From assembly GCF_025698545.1 (NCBI RefSeq), contig NC_068569.1:21452001-21516000 (forward strand): a stretch of 64,000 nt of DNA. The letters run 5' to 3'. Numbering within the stretch: position 1 is the first letter of the stretch; each line of letters begins with the position of its first letter. The stretch comes from Gossypium raimondii. Taxonomy: Eukaryota; Streptophyta; Magnoliopsida; Malvales; Malvaceae. Position numbers and translations under genes: made by a program. This document shows, piece after piece, positions 10,865-21,863 of the stretch. The notes beneath the pieces were generated by a model. It was not told where the DNA came from and made no database searches. It was given only the letters and a program-made list of their open reading frames with translations.

Positions 10865-12977
10865 TGTAATACTCCTAACTCATATCCATCGTCAGAATAG
10901 GGTTATAGAGCATTATCGGAGTTTACAAATTAATTTACTGACATTTCATTTCATCAAGCATTCATATTTATAACCAATCAAAATCAAAACATTAATGAGC
11001 TAACATTGGCCAATTTAACTTATATATGTCATTATAACCAGAATCAAGTCATCCAAAATTACCGATAGAACCAATGGATAGTGTGATATATCTTCGATAA
11101 GCTTCCAACCCAATCTAGCTTTCGATAATCATTTCAATGCATCTAATAATTATACATATTACCAATAACAATTCAATTCCAATAAGAAAACACATATTTA
11201 TATAATATTAATCACCAAATAACATTCACTTTAATTAAAATTATACAGAATACAGTTCATACGAACTTACTGTGCTAAATTGCAAAAACACCAAAATTTA
11301 GGGACATTTTGGTAATTTTTATTTTCCTTGAAATTTCCACCCAATCTTGATCTAAATTAATATTTCATTCAATTTATTAATATAAATAATAAAACAATTC
11401 ATTTCATGCAATTTGATCACTTTTTGACATTTTTACAAAATTACCCTTAAAATTTTACTTTTATTCAATTTAGTCCCTAAACCTAAAACATGCAAATTAG
11501 CCATTTTAATGAAAAATCATGCTAGTTGAATAATCATATATTTTCCTCCTCCTCTTCTCCATTCCACATCCTTAATGTATATAACATGCTTATATGTAAC
11601 ATTATCTATAATTTCACTATTTATTTATATGTTCATTCAAAGCTGTCCACTTGAGTCATAGTCACTAAATTATTTATATCTTGAGCTACGAAACTCCGAA
11701 TTAAGATCCACTAAATTTATATGAAACTATACTCACATATCTTATTACCATAAAACTTTCAGAATTTATGGTTTATCCAATAAGTACAATTTATTCTTTA
11801 AAGTCATCCCTATTCTACTGTCTGACAGTTTCAACCCTTCTTCACTAAAAATTAATATCTCCTCGTACGGGATTCGGATGATGTTCCCGTTTTTTTCTAT
11901 TGAAAATAAACTCATTAAGAATTTTAAAAATATAAATTCTAACCCACAATTATTTTTATACAATTTTTAATTATTTTCCAAAGTCAGAACAAGGGAACCC
12001 AAATTCATTCTGACCTTGTCTCACAAAATTTATTATATCTGATGATTTACAATTCTATTAATTACACCGTTTCTTCTATGAGAAACTAGACTCAATAAGC
12101 TTTAATTCCATATTTTTTAATCCTCTAATTCGATCTCCACAATTTATGGTGCTTTTTCAAAGTTAGTCTTTTGCTGCTGTCCAAAACTGTTTTAGTGCAA
12201 GATGTTGATTACTAAGTTTATAACTCCCTATTTTCCTTTCTCTATAATATTTCCCATCACTTTTACACTTATTTCCTTCACTAACATATCAAGAACATAA
12301 GACCTTATATAAGAAAAATCTACTATAACATCATTTCCATGCTTTTTCAATAATATCAAACTTAAAAATATATTGAAATCTTGATTTTCTTACCTCGCCC
12401 TTTTAGTTTCAAACTTTAACTTAATTTTCTCTCTCCTCCATGTTCTATTTCTTAAATCTAACTTGATATTTTAGCTCCCCATAGTCTCCTTGTTATCTTT
12501 CTCTCTTGATGGATATGGAAATTCTTTTGATTTCTAAGTGAAAATGGTGAGGATTTGGTGAAAGGACCAAATTGTAAAGAAAAGAAAACTTTCTTTCTTT
12601 CTTCTTCTTCTCACGTTGGTGCATGGGAAAGATGATGATAATTCTTCATCTTTCTCTCATTATATATTAAATACAATAATAAAATAATAAAATATCTCAT
12701 TAAAATATTAATAAACTAATATTTATTTAATTAATTAATCTAAAATATCACCAACATCATCATTGCCTTCTGGATTTCTCTCTCTTCTAATTGACCATTT
12801 TGCCCTTTATAATCTTTAAAAATTTTATTCTTGAGTTATTACTTAATTTTGTAAAATTATGATTTAGTCCCTCAAAATTTTTTACCTTTTCAATTTGATC
12901 CTAATTCATCCATTTTCCTTATTTTACTATATCAAGGGTACCTACTTTATTACTGTAGTAATTTTCGGGGTATTACG
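10865..12977 (-). mobile_element. LTR (probably solo), reverse orientation, same superfamily as 17400-20611
   Basis: On the plus strand it begins tgtaatactcctaactca and ends ggggtattacg, i.e. the reverse complement of a TGTAAT...GGTGTTACA-type LTR. Internal words such as ctgctgtccaaaactg (about 12174), gacaaggtcagaatg in reverse, and the tctgacagtt segment match the cores of the other two LTRs. Flanks aaggg (10860-10864) and agggg (12978-12982) may be a 5-bp duplication with one mismatch. No internal retrotransposon sequence is attached, so a solo LTR is likely. Confidence 0.7.
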
Positions 12978-14220
12978 AGGGGCTTCATCATAAAATGTAG
13001 AAAAAGAAAACAGTCCAATAGGATGTTGCCAAGTCATGATACTGATCCCACATGAAGGGTGTTAGCTATCTGATTTGGCTAACTTGTCTCATCTGTCAGA
13101 CAGCAATTGGGAAGGGAGGATCCTCATTCCTCTCACCTTCTAAACTGCTGCTGCTACCCTTAACCCTGAGCAACAGGACCTAAACCTGAATCTATCATAT
13201 TTGGTAGACATTGATAAGTAAGGATTCAATCAACCCTACATTTTTATCTTATAATCTCCTACATCCTACAACTTCAACTATGGATCATGGAATATTTAGC
13301 CGTTGAACAAACTTTGTGAATTTTTGAAATAGTTCAACAACTGTGTGATCTCTTTTGCCTGTTGGAAGCAAGCACCCCGAGGCATTGATTCAAAATTTTC
13401 ACAATAGATTTTTAAAATTGCCAACTTGTTGCATGATATTGTTATTTTTGGCCTTTCATGACAGACCATTGATTATGATACTATGCTGCAATTTTGTTTT
13501 TTTTGTTTTTTTATTTTTTTTTTCGTATTTTCCTCTAATCATATGGATTTTATTTTTCTGTAAAAGAAGTTATTTAAGAAACATTTTTTATGTCTATTTG
13601 ATGTGTAATTTATGTCTATTGTGAAGTTTTTCATCATTCATTATGGTAACTTGTACCTATTTCCTCTGGTGCTACTCTGCCCTTTTTTTCCCACTGAGAT
13701 GAAACTTTTTTATTATATATATATAAAATATTAAGGTATCCTGCCACACCACTAGCAGGCAATTTCTCCAACTTGGACTCACGATAGCTGTGAACACCCT
13801 TGGCCAATGAACCAAACACTGGGGTTCAGTCCAAAACTTTCTTTAACCTATCGAATTAACTAGTTTCTCCTAGCCTTTTTACATTTTATCATAAGAAGCT
13901 ATTCAAAATGTTATAAAAACTTAATTACTTCATAATCAAATTAATGCCACAATCAGAGGGCTCACTAACTGATTTAATGTGGTGTAAACATGATGAAATG
14001 TGCCCATTCCTGTAGCAATTCATAACTAAAATTACAAGCAAGGTGGCTAGTATTCTGCAGAAAAAAGCTACAAACATCAAAATGAAGAACTTGATGACTT
14101 GAAATCCAAGCAAATTGTTGAGATACAGCTTGTTATAATTGATTGGTGAAGCAACAAGAATGGCAAACAACTTGCTCAAAAAGTTGCAGACAAAACATTT
14201 GATATAACTTACAGAAATCA
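12978..14220. other. Intergenic, with T-rich tracts
   Basis: No supported gene. A long T-rich stretch is at 13495-13560. The right part may include the 3' untranslated region of OHP2, which is on the minus strand. Confidence 0.45.
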
Positions 14221-14264
14221 TAAAGTATGAATAGCAGCAGCATTGTGGTATACAAGAAAAAGAG

Positions 14265-15371
14265 TCATTCCAAATCTATTATCCCGAAATTCGAGAGCAT
14301 GATCTTTACTTGATCGACAAAATCCGAGCCTGTTGCATACTCGGTTAACATCCCAACAGCAAAACCAAACATTGCCCATCTGCAACACCAACATCCCCAA
14401 AATCAATTACAAACAGTAAGTATTTGTATGTCATTACAAGCAGCAAGGATAAGGGTTTTAGAACAAGTTAAATGCAATAACAAACTAAACAGAAAATGCT
14501 TAAAAATGTGAAAAGAAAGTTCAAGTTTTAGAGTGTGTCTGTGTTGGCATGTACATACATACATATAATATATATATATATATATCTTCTTCCAAAGAAG
14601 ATATTTGGTTGCTTCAATCAAAATCCGTTATTAGTGGACACTTCTGTTCTATGAACTATTTTCTCAATATCAAGCAATGTGCTCATAACTCATATGCTAT
14701 GGCTATGGCTATTCTGCTAAAGTTATCAAACAGATTTATAAGGTTTTGAAATCAAATTTTAAGAATATGATTGATAAAATCCATATCCACACACCCCAAA
14801 TCTCAAAACTTCCATAAGATGGCAAATAACATATCCGCACCAATGTAATTGTTGTTCACTCGGTTCTTAATTAAGACAAAGCAAAATTAAGGGTAAAAAT
14901 AAAGGGCATAAATAATAATTCCATTTACCTTCCATTAGCAATCTCATTCTTCCCAAGGAACCCAAAGAAAGGCCCTTGACTAGATTCCTCAAGCTTCTTC
15001 TGCTTAAAGTATTCTTGCAACTCCTTTGCCTTCTGTCTCTGAAACTCCAAAGTGATCACATTCTGGTCCCCAACACCTGCCGCTGAAGGCGGCGGAGACG
15101 GAGGGGAAGAAAAAGAAGGAGGTGTCGGTTGTGGCGGAGGAGAAGCGGAGGGAGAAGAAGGTGGGACGGGTTTCAAAGGAGGTGGTGGAGAAGGTGCCAC
15201 AGGTCTTCTCAAAGGACCCTCAGTTTGAGAACTTCTTATCGTCACAATATAAGGCTTGGGTGGTACAGACAATCTACAACTGGTCGAAGATGAGGTTGAT
15301 GAGGAACATGGAGGTGAAGCAGAAGAAGGGTTTGGGATTTTCAGACATGAGATTGAGGTTGCCATAGACAT
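14265..15371 (-). CDS. OHP2: One-helix protein 2 (OHP2), thylakoid LHC-like protein
   Basis: Two exons: 15371-14929 and 14379-14265 (donor GTAAAT, acceptor TTGCAG), giving 185 aa with stop TGA. Residues 1 to about 45 are Ser/Thr-rich, as in a chloroplast transit peptide. Then come SQTEGPLRRP, a proline-rich spacer, FQRQKAKELQEYFKQKKLEE, and the single LHC-type membrane helix with the chlorophyll-binding signature KNEIANGRWAMFGFAVGM. The intron splits the arginine codon (AG|A) inside that signature. The C-terminus DQVKIMLSNFGIIDLE is typical of OHP2. In Arabidopsis OHP2 pairs with OHP1 and HCF244 in the thylakoid to support D1 synthesis and early photosystem II assembly. Length and motif order match the family throughout; no lesion seen. 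Neighbouring sequence gives no functional clue. Confidence 0.93.
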
Positions 15372-15479
15372 TAGTATTAGGTGGTTGTTTTTTCTTGGTT
15401 TATCTAAACTCTGGGGATTTTTGTGTGTACTTTTTATGATCTTACAGGGTTGAGATTTGTGTCAGAACTTAGAAGTGGG

Positions 15480-17394
15480 GTGTGTGGATAAGGCGTCGCC
15501 AAGTTTCAACGGACAGATGGCTTTGAACGTATGTGTAGTTGTCCATTTCGACATGAGACCATTACATAGAATAAAATTATTATTTATTATTATAAATACA
15601 TGAGATAAAATAGTATGAAATAAATAATATAAAAATGTTTAACACATATTCTTAAAATGTGCACACAATTTCCATGAAAAATAACAAATAAAAATTCTAA
15701 ATAAAGAATAATTATTAGATTAATATTTGATACATCAGCATTATATATATTTTTTCATTTTATAAGTTGTTTTAAAAATTATCATGTATATATTTTTAAA
15801 ATATTTATTTTTTAATATTTTATTGAACTCTATAAGAAACTTGTCAACCTTTGAACTTTAGTTGTGAAGTAAAAAACTACATTGATAGTATACTAAATAT
15901 TATTCCATAATTATTTAGTTTAATTTTTTAAATGAGATGAATATGCAACTATTTAGTTTATTAGAAAATGGGGGGGTTAGTATTTGAAAATTATTAGTGG
16001 TAAAATCATTTTTTAGAGCTTGAACTTGGTAATTATTTTTACATTTAGGCTTAAACTTTTTTTAGTCTTTGAACTTGGAAATAATTGACAAGTTCAGATT
16101 CTAATGTAAGAGTGATTATCGAGTTCAATGACTAACGTAGGCAAAAAAAAAAAGAGTTTAAGCCCCAATGTGAGAACAATTGTCTAGTTCAAACCCCAAC
16201 ATGATAACAATTGCTAAGTTCAAAAATTAACTTGGATAATAAAAAAAAAACTCAAACAGAGTTGTTGACAAGTTTAGACCCAAGAAAATGATATAACCAA
16301 ATTATTGAATAATCAAAATTCTCTTTTTTGCTTTTCTTAATTATTTCAAGAAAGGTTGAAACTAGAAAATTGGCTTAGGGAACAAAAATGAATAATAAAT
16401 ATTTAGAGGGTTAAGTGTGATTTTATCATTAAATTAATTTGTGATTTCACAAAATTAAAAGGGATTATAAACTAAATTACCAATTTGGGGGGGGGGGGGC
16501 CAAAGTCCATTGCCCCTGTTGTCGCCCCTCGTTTCAAGAGTCTCCACCATACTAAATCCAAATTTATTTTTTTATTAGAATTCAGAATTTTTATTTTTCT
16601 AAATAAATCTTGGGTTTGTGTTTGGAGATTCCTTTGGATCATTGGACTTTGATTTCAAATTTTTCCCCTCCAATTAATTTGTTGAATTGAGGGAGCTCCG
16701 GAGAATTTAAATTATTTAAAGACTATCAATTCTTTCTACTTAGACTTGTGACAGCTCTTCAAACATTTTTTTTTTCTTAGGATTTGTGGGAGCTTTAAAG
16801 AATTTAGAGAAATTTGGATGCACCACTAGACTAAATCATTAAAACAGCAATATCGATTAAATTATCTATTTCAATGATAATGTAATAGTAAAATTAAATT
16901 TAGTAGTAGGACTAGGAGATGCATTTAATAAAAGTGTGTATAGGTATATTATTTATATATATGTCTTAATAATATTTATAAACAATACATATTAACTCTA
17001 AAAACAATACATATTATTACGTATATTAATTAAAATTTTAATTTATTAACTAATTATACAATTATATAAATCTATTATTATATTAAATAAATATCTTAAA
17101 AATAAATTAACCAAGTAAAATATTTATAATAAATAACTTAAAATATATTTTATAAAAAATGAATAAAATTAGAACAAAAAGTATTGCCAGGAAAAAATGG
17201 TAGAAAGTAATTATAGAGGGTCCAATTAACACTTGCCAGAATTCTACCTAAAATATCTAACGATTTTAAGTCTCTTTTTTTCGCAAACCGTGACAAATGG
17301 TATATTTTTAATAGATTCATTTAGATTGATATTAATATAATTATACTGATAAAATTTTGAATCAATTTAATATTTTTAGCGCATTAATTTAAAA
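15480..17394. other. AT-rich intergenic DNA with inverted repeats
   Basis: This is the upstream flank of OHP2 followed by repeat-rich DNA. Around 16010-16290, words such as gagcttgaacttggtaatta and their inverted partners (acaattgctaagttcaaa) suggest a decayed inverted-repeat transposon. Around 16485-16535 a G-run is followed by ttgtcgcccctcg, resembling the ends of the small hAT-like elements at 47929-48187 and about 59725-59975. Confidence 0.5.
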
Positions 17395-17399
17395 TATTG

Positions 17400-20300
17400 T
17401 GTAATAGCCCGATTTTAGGCCTAGTCGGAACAATGGTTTCGGGACCACAAATCCGACGAGAAAAAAAAATGTAATGGCCTAAATTTTCAGAGGTGTCGGA
17501 ACGGTGATTCAAGATCACTAAATTCGACAAATGGGTAGAAAATATTATTAATTTAGTAAGTATAAGTTAAATGTGAAGTTAGGAAAATTTTTGAAATAGT
17601 GAATAGTGCACTAGAAATAAATATTAAAATAATTAGAATCGAAATGAGGTATCAAGACCTCGGGGATTTTAAACCGAGCCATAAATATTTTTATAAATAT
17701 TTATAGAGTGTTAAAAAGTTAGTATTAAAGTTTCGTTAAGAAATTTTAAAGTTCCGATAATTAATTGAACAAAAAGGACTAAATTGTAACAAATGCAAAA
17801 TTTTAGGAAATGATTAAATAACTTAAATGATAAAAGGAAGAGGGCTTAAAAGGTAAATAGACTCAAGGTCTATTTGGGCTGGACGGCAAAGGCATGAAAT
17901 CAGCAAGAAAGTAAGAAGAATTAAGGGAAAAATTGGAATATTGCAAAATTTGCTTAAAAAAGTTAGGACCAAAGTGGAATTATCTAGATTTCTCTTCATT
18001 TTTCTGAATTCTCATCAGCTAAAACACCATGGAAGGGCTTATTCAAGCTGGTTCTTCATATTTTTATTACAAGTAAGTTCAATTCTTGACTATTTCTTAA
18101 AATTTTTGTATTTTTATGACTTTTACAACTAGGCCCACTTGTTAAATTCATTAGTTTTGATTTTATGAAAGAATTTGAAAGTTGATATGAATATGTGATG
18201 GAATTGTATGATTATTTAGCATGAAATTAGAGCTTTAAATTGTTCATATGCTGATTTTATTGAAAGAATTGAATAGAAAGTGAATGTTTGGGACCTAATA
18301 GTAAAAGAGTTTGAAGATAGAGTTCTATGTAAATTCTGAATTTCAATAGTTTTGTAACAACTTATAATATCTAGGTAAAGTATTAATTTAGAAAATTATA
18401 TCAATTGAGGGGTTAATTGAGAAAGAACCGAATTGTATAAACTGTGAAATTTGGGGCAAAATGGAAATCAACATTTTGCACTAAAGCAGTTTTGGACAGC
18501 AGCAGTAGTGTAACTTTGAAAAATCACCAAAAATTGTAGAGATTGAATTAGAGGATGAATAAAACATGAAACTAAAGCTTATTGAGTCTAGTTTCTTATA
18601 AAAGAAAAGGTGTGAGCAATGGAATTGTAAATCATGAGATATAATAGATTTTGTGAGAGAAGGTCAGAATGAATTCGTGTTCTCCTGTTCTGACTTTGGA
18701 AAATCATTAAAAATTGTAAAAAAATTATTATGAGTTATAATTTATATGGTTAGAATCCTTAATGAGTCTATTTTTATAAGAAATAAACAAAAACATCATC
18801 TGAATTCTGTACAATGAGATAATTAATTTTTAGTGAAGAGTGGTCGGAACTGTCAGACAGCGAAACAGGGGAAACTTTAAAGAATAAACTGTACTATTTG
18901 GCTGAACCAAAAATTCTGAAAATTTTATTTTATGAATATATGTGAGTCTAGTTTCAGAGAAAATTAACGGATCTTAATTTGGAGCTCTGTACCTCCGGAT
19001 AAAAATAATTTATTGACTCTGACTCGGATAAACAGTTTTAAATATACATGTGAGTGAATAGTGAAATTATAGCTAATGTTGTTTAAGTGTGTTATACACA
19101 TTAAGGATGTGGAATGGAGAGGAGGAGGAAAAATTGGGAAATATATGAATGATTTGTGTATAATTGGTCATATGCTTGATTTTAATTGATAAACGATGAA
19201 ATAGAAATGATGCTTATATTTGTGCATTATTGGTCATGGTTTAAGCTCATGTGTGAAAATAAAAGTTTCATAGTATGTGTGTATGGTATATTCGGTATAT
19301 GATTTGGCATGAAATAATGTCATTAATGGTTTATGAATTAACACATGTTGGTAAGTCTGATACATGAATAAATGTTGTGCTCATCCATGCTTATAATGCT
19401 TATGCTATACGTGTATTTGGCTAACATATTTGGTGTATATGCTTAGGCTTTGGCCAAGTAGTGGCTAGATTATGCCACGTTAAATTTATAAGGTATGCAT
19501 TGAAATGGTTTATCGTGTGGTTAGTTCCAAAAAGAGTTATGTTTAAATACACTAGCTTGCAACTATGGTTGAATGATATGCTTATATCTTGTGTGATGTG
19601 CATAGAAACAAGTGTGGAAAGATAATGAAATAATAAGTTCATATGGCTGAAATTTAATGATTAAATGTTAATTTCATGAATTATACAATGTATGATGAAA
19701 TGTATTTATTTTTGAAATGAGAATAAAATAAAAATGTGAAAAATCGAATAAATGATCAAATTAAGCGGAACGCCGGATTTGAGTACTTCTGATCAAGTGA
19801 CAAAGTGATAAGTGGTAGCTTTAGCTACACTTATCTGATCAAGTGAAAAAGTGATAAGTATTATACTTATCTGATCAAGTGAAAAAGTGATAAGTGTTAT
19901 ACTTATCTGATCAAGTGAAAAAGTGATAAGTGTTATACTTATCTGATCAAGTGAAAAAGTGATAAGTGGTAGCCTAGCTACACTTATCTGATCAGGGACA
20001 AGTGATAAGTGATCATACATAAGACCATAGTTATACTATGGCAAAATGAAAGTGAAGTACTCAATTTTCCGTAACCGTTCCCTAATTTGATTAAGGATGG
20101 TAAGTGACAAATGGGCCCAAAAGAATCAAAGTAAATGGATAAGTGGTAGTGTATTTATATCAGGACGATGTTGTTATTCAAGCTAAAGTGATATTTTCAT
20201 TGCAAAATTGAGAATTTCATAAATGTGTTATTGAATTGTATAATCAATAAACATTGAGTTAAATGGTAAATACGTATTAGTGTTGAACTTGATGTCATTG

Positions 20301-20611
20301 AATTGTATGTTAATTAAATGGAAATTGCTAGTGATATGATCTAAATCGTGAGCATGAGAAATTGTGAATTGAAGGAAATAAAAATGAAGCATTGAATTGC
20401 ATGAGTATGTATCGGGTCTCGTAAGACCTAATTATTATGATTATAACATTTTGAGGATATACTGTGAAAAGTTATAGGAGCATGTTAATTATTTTGAAAG
20501 TTTTAATTTAGATGAAATTTTATAACTCGGTTAAATACGTTTACAAGTGTATGTGTTTTAGTAATGTCTCGTACCCTATTCCGGTATTGAATACGGGTAA
20601 GGGGTGTTACA
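17400..20611 (+). mobile_element. Solo LTR (3212 bp) with 5-bp target duplication TATTG
   Basis: It starts TGTAATAGCCCG and ends GGGTGTTACA. Flanks are TATTG at 17395-17399 and TATTG at 20612-20616, a perfect 5-bp duplication. There is no PBS, PPT or coding sequence, so it is a solo LTR left by recombination. The central ~1.45 kb (about 17600-19050) closely follows 34960-36400 of the second solo LTR; the 3' half is different (see the 36-bp repeats). The 5' terminus contains a second, diverged copy of itself from 17470 (tgtaatggcctaaattttc). Size and ends suggest a Gypsy chromovirus-like family; without internal domains that is a guess. Confidence 0.92.
19785..20010 (+). repeat. 36-bp tandem repeats with inverted-repeat units inside the LTR
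   Basis: The unit ctgatcaagtgaaaaagtga + taagtgttatacttat recurs about five to six times. Each unit holds acttatc...gataagt, so neighbouring copies can form hairpins. Edge copies carry a ggtagc(ttt)agctac variant. The related LTR at 34801-37753 lacks these repeats. Confidence 0.88.
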
Positions 20612-20764
20612 TATTGTCTATATTAATATATTTAATAATTAAATTTTTTACATAAAATATTTCCTTTTGTTTTACTCTAAACTTAATATACATGATTTAT
20701 ATAAATGAAACATGAAATATGATTGTTAAAATATTGATCATAAAAAGAAATTAATGAATTCATC

Positions 20765-20766
<2 letters not shown>

Positions 20767-20810
<44 letters not shown>
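20767..20810. repeat. (AT)n microsatellite
   Basis: About 21 uninterrupted AT dinucleotides. Likely length-polymorphic. Confidence 0.95.
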
Positions 20811-20812
<2 letters not shown>

Positions 20813-20816
20813 GATA

Positions 20817-21600
20817 AAAAGAGTTCGGTTAATATAATGAAAGAAGAAAGGTTGTTAAATGGTTAATATAATAAAAGAAACTTTACAAACGAAAACCTCC
20901 AAACGGATAAAACTATTGACATACCTGAAAAATAAAGTTAACATTGCAACATTTTAAATTAATCTGTAAAGTGTTTTTTTTATTCTATAAAATAATAACA
21001 ATAATAAATTTAATCATTATCATTTATATTTTTATCAAATTAATCTTATTCTTTTAGTTAAATTTAATCTTCAACCTTTTAAAAAACTGAATCATTGTTT
21101 TCTGATGAAAATTTGAGTAAAAATTAAAATGTTGAGCATAACAAGTATTGCCATGTCCAAATAATACATAAAGATTGCCACACATTTGCCATGCCAACAT
21201 AAATCTAATATTTTAATTGATATTTTCATTAAAATTGATTTAATTAATCAATACTCAAATTAGGTTAAAAATAAAGACCAAATTAATAAAAAAATTAAAT
21301 ATTAAAAACTAAATTTACTCAAAAAATTATTAGACGATGCTGAATTTTTTTTTAAACATATCCACTTAACTATTCATATATGTATGACCAAGTAACTAAA
21401 CTATTCAAAGAACCGGAATAGACTTGGAAAATATATCCACACAAACCTACACAATGATAATAATACACGTGGAACCTCGAAAATTCCTGAAACCACCTCT
21501 TTACTATTAAGTTACACATTAAAAAAAACAAAGGTGATGACTCAGACGGAAATTTTAATTGGATAACCAACCGGCTACATCTTAAAACATCAGAAGAGCG
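20817..21600. other. AT-rich intergenic stretch with decayed inverted repeat
   Basis: Between about 21010 and 21330, segments such as ttaatcttattcttttagtt and their partners near the right end look like the arms of a decayed MITE. No gene. Confidence 0.4.
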
Positions 21601-21863
21601 TCAAGTAAACAAGTAAAAGTACTAGAGAAACAAATTGAAAGCCTGGGAAAGATGATAAAAATGAAACATCAAATTATTAAATATTTAAATATAGACACAA
21701 AAATATCAATCCAACTAAGGTGGCCCAGAAAGAGGGCTCCTTTTCTACAATTAAAAAAAAAAAAACATTTTGCTTCTTCTTTGCCCAAAATTCAATTGAA
21801 CATTTCCAAGATTAACCTCTTTTACCTGACATATGCATCATTCAACTCAAGATATGACCCAAA

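Noticed and set aside
13634-13819. 61-residue minus-strand ORF with a plausible sequence
   Set aside because: No family recognised, no splice partners, low-complexity AT tract inside; left unannotated.
19793-20020. 75-residue repetitive minus-strand ORF
   Set aside because: The 36-bp LTR repeat is a multiple of three and so gives a repetitive open frame; non-coding.
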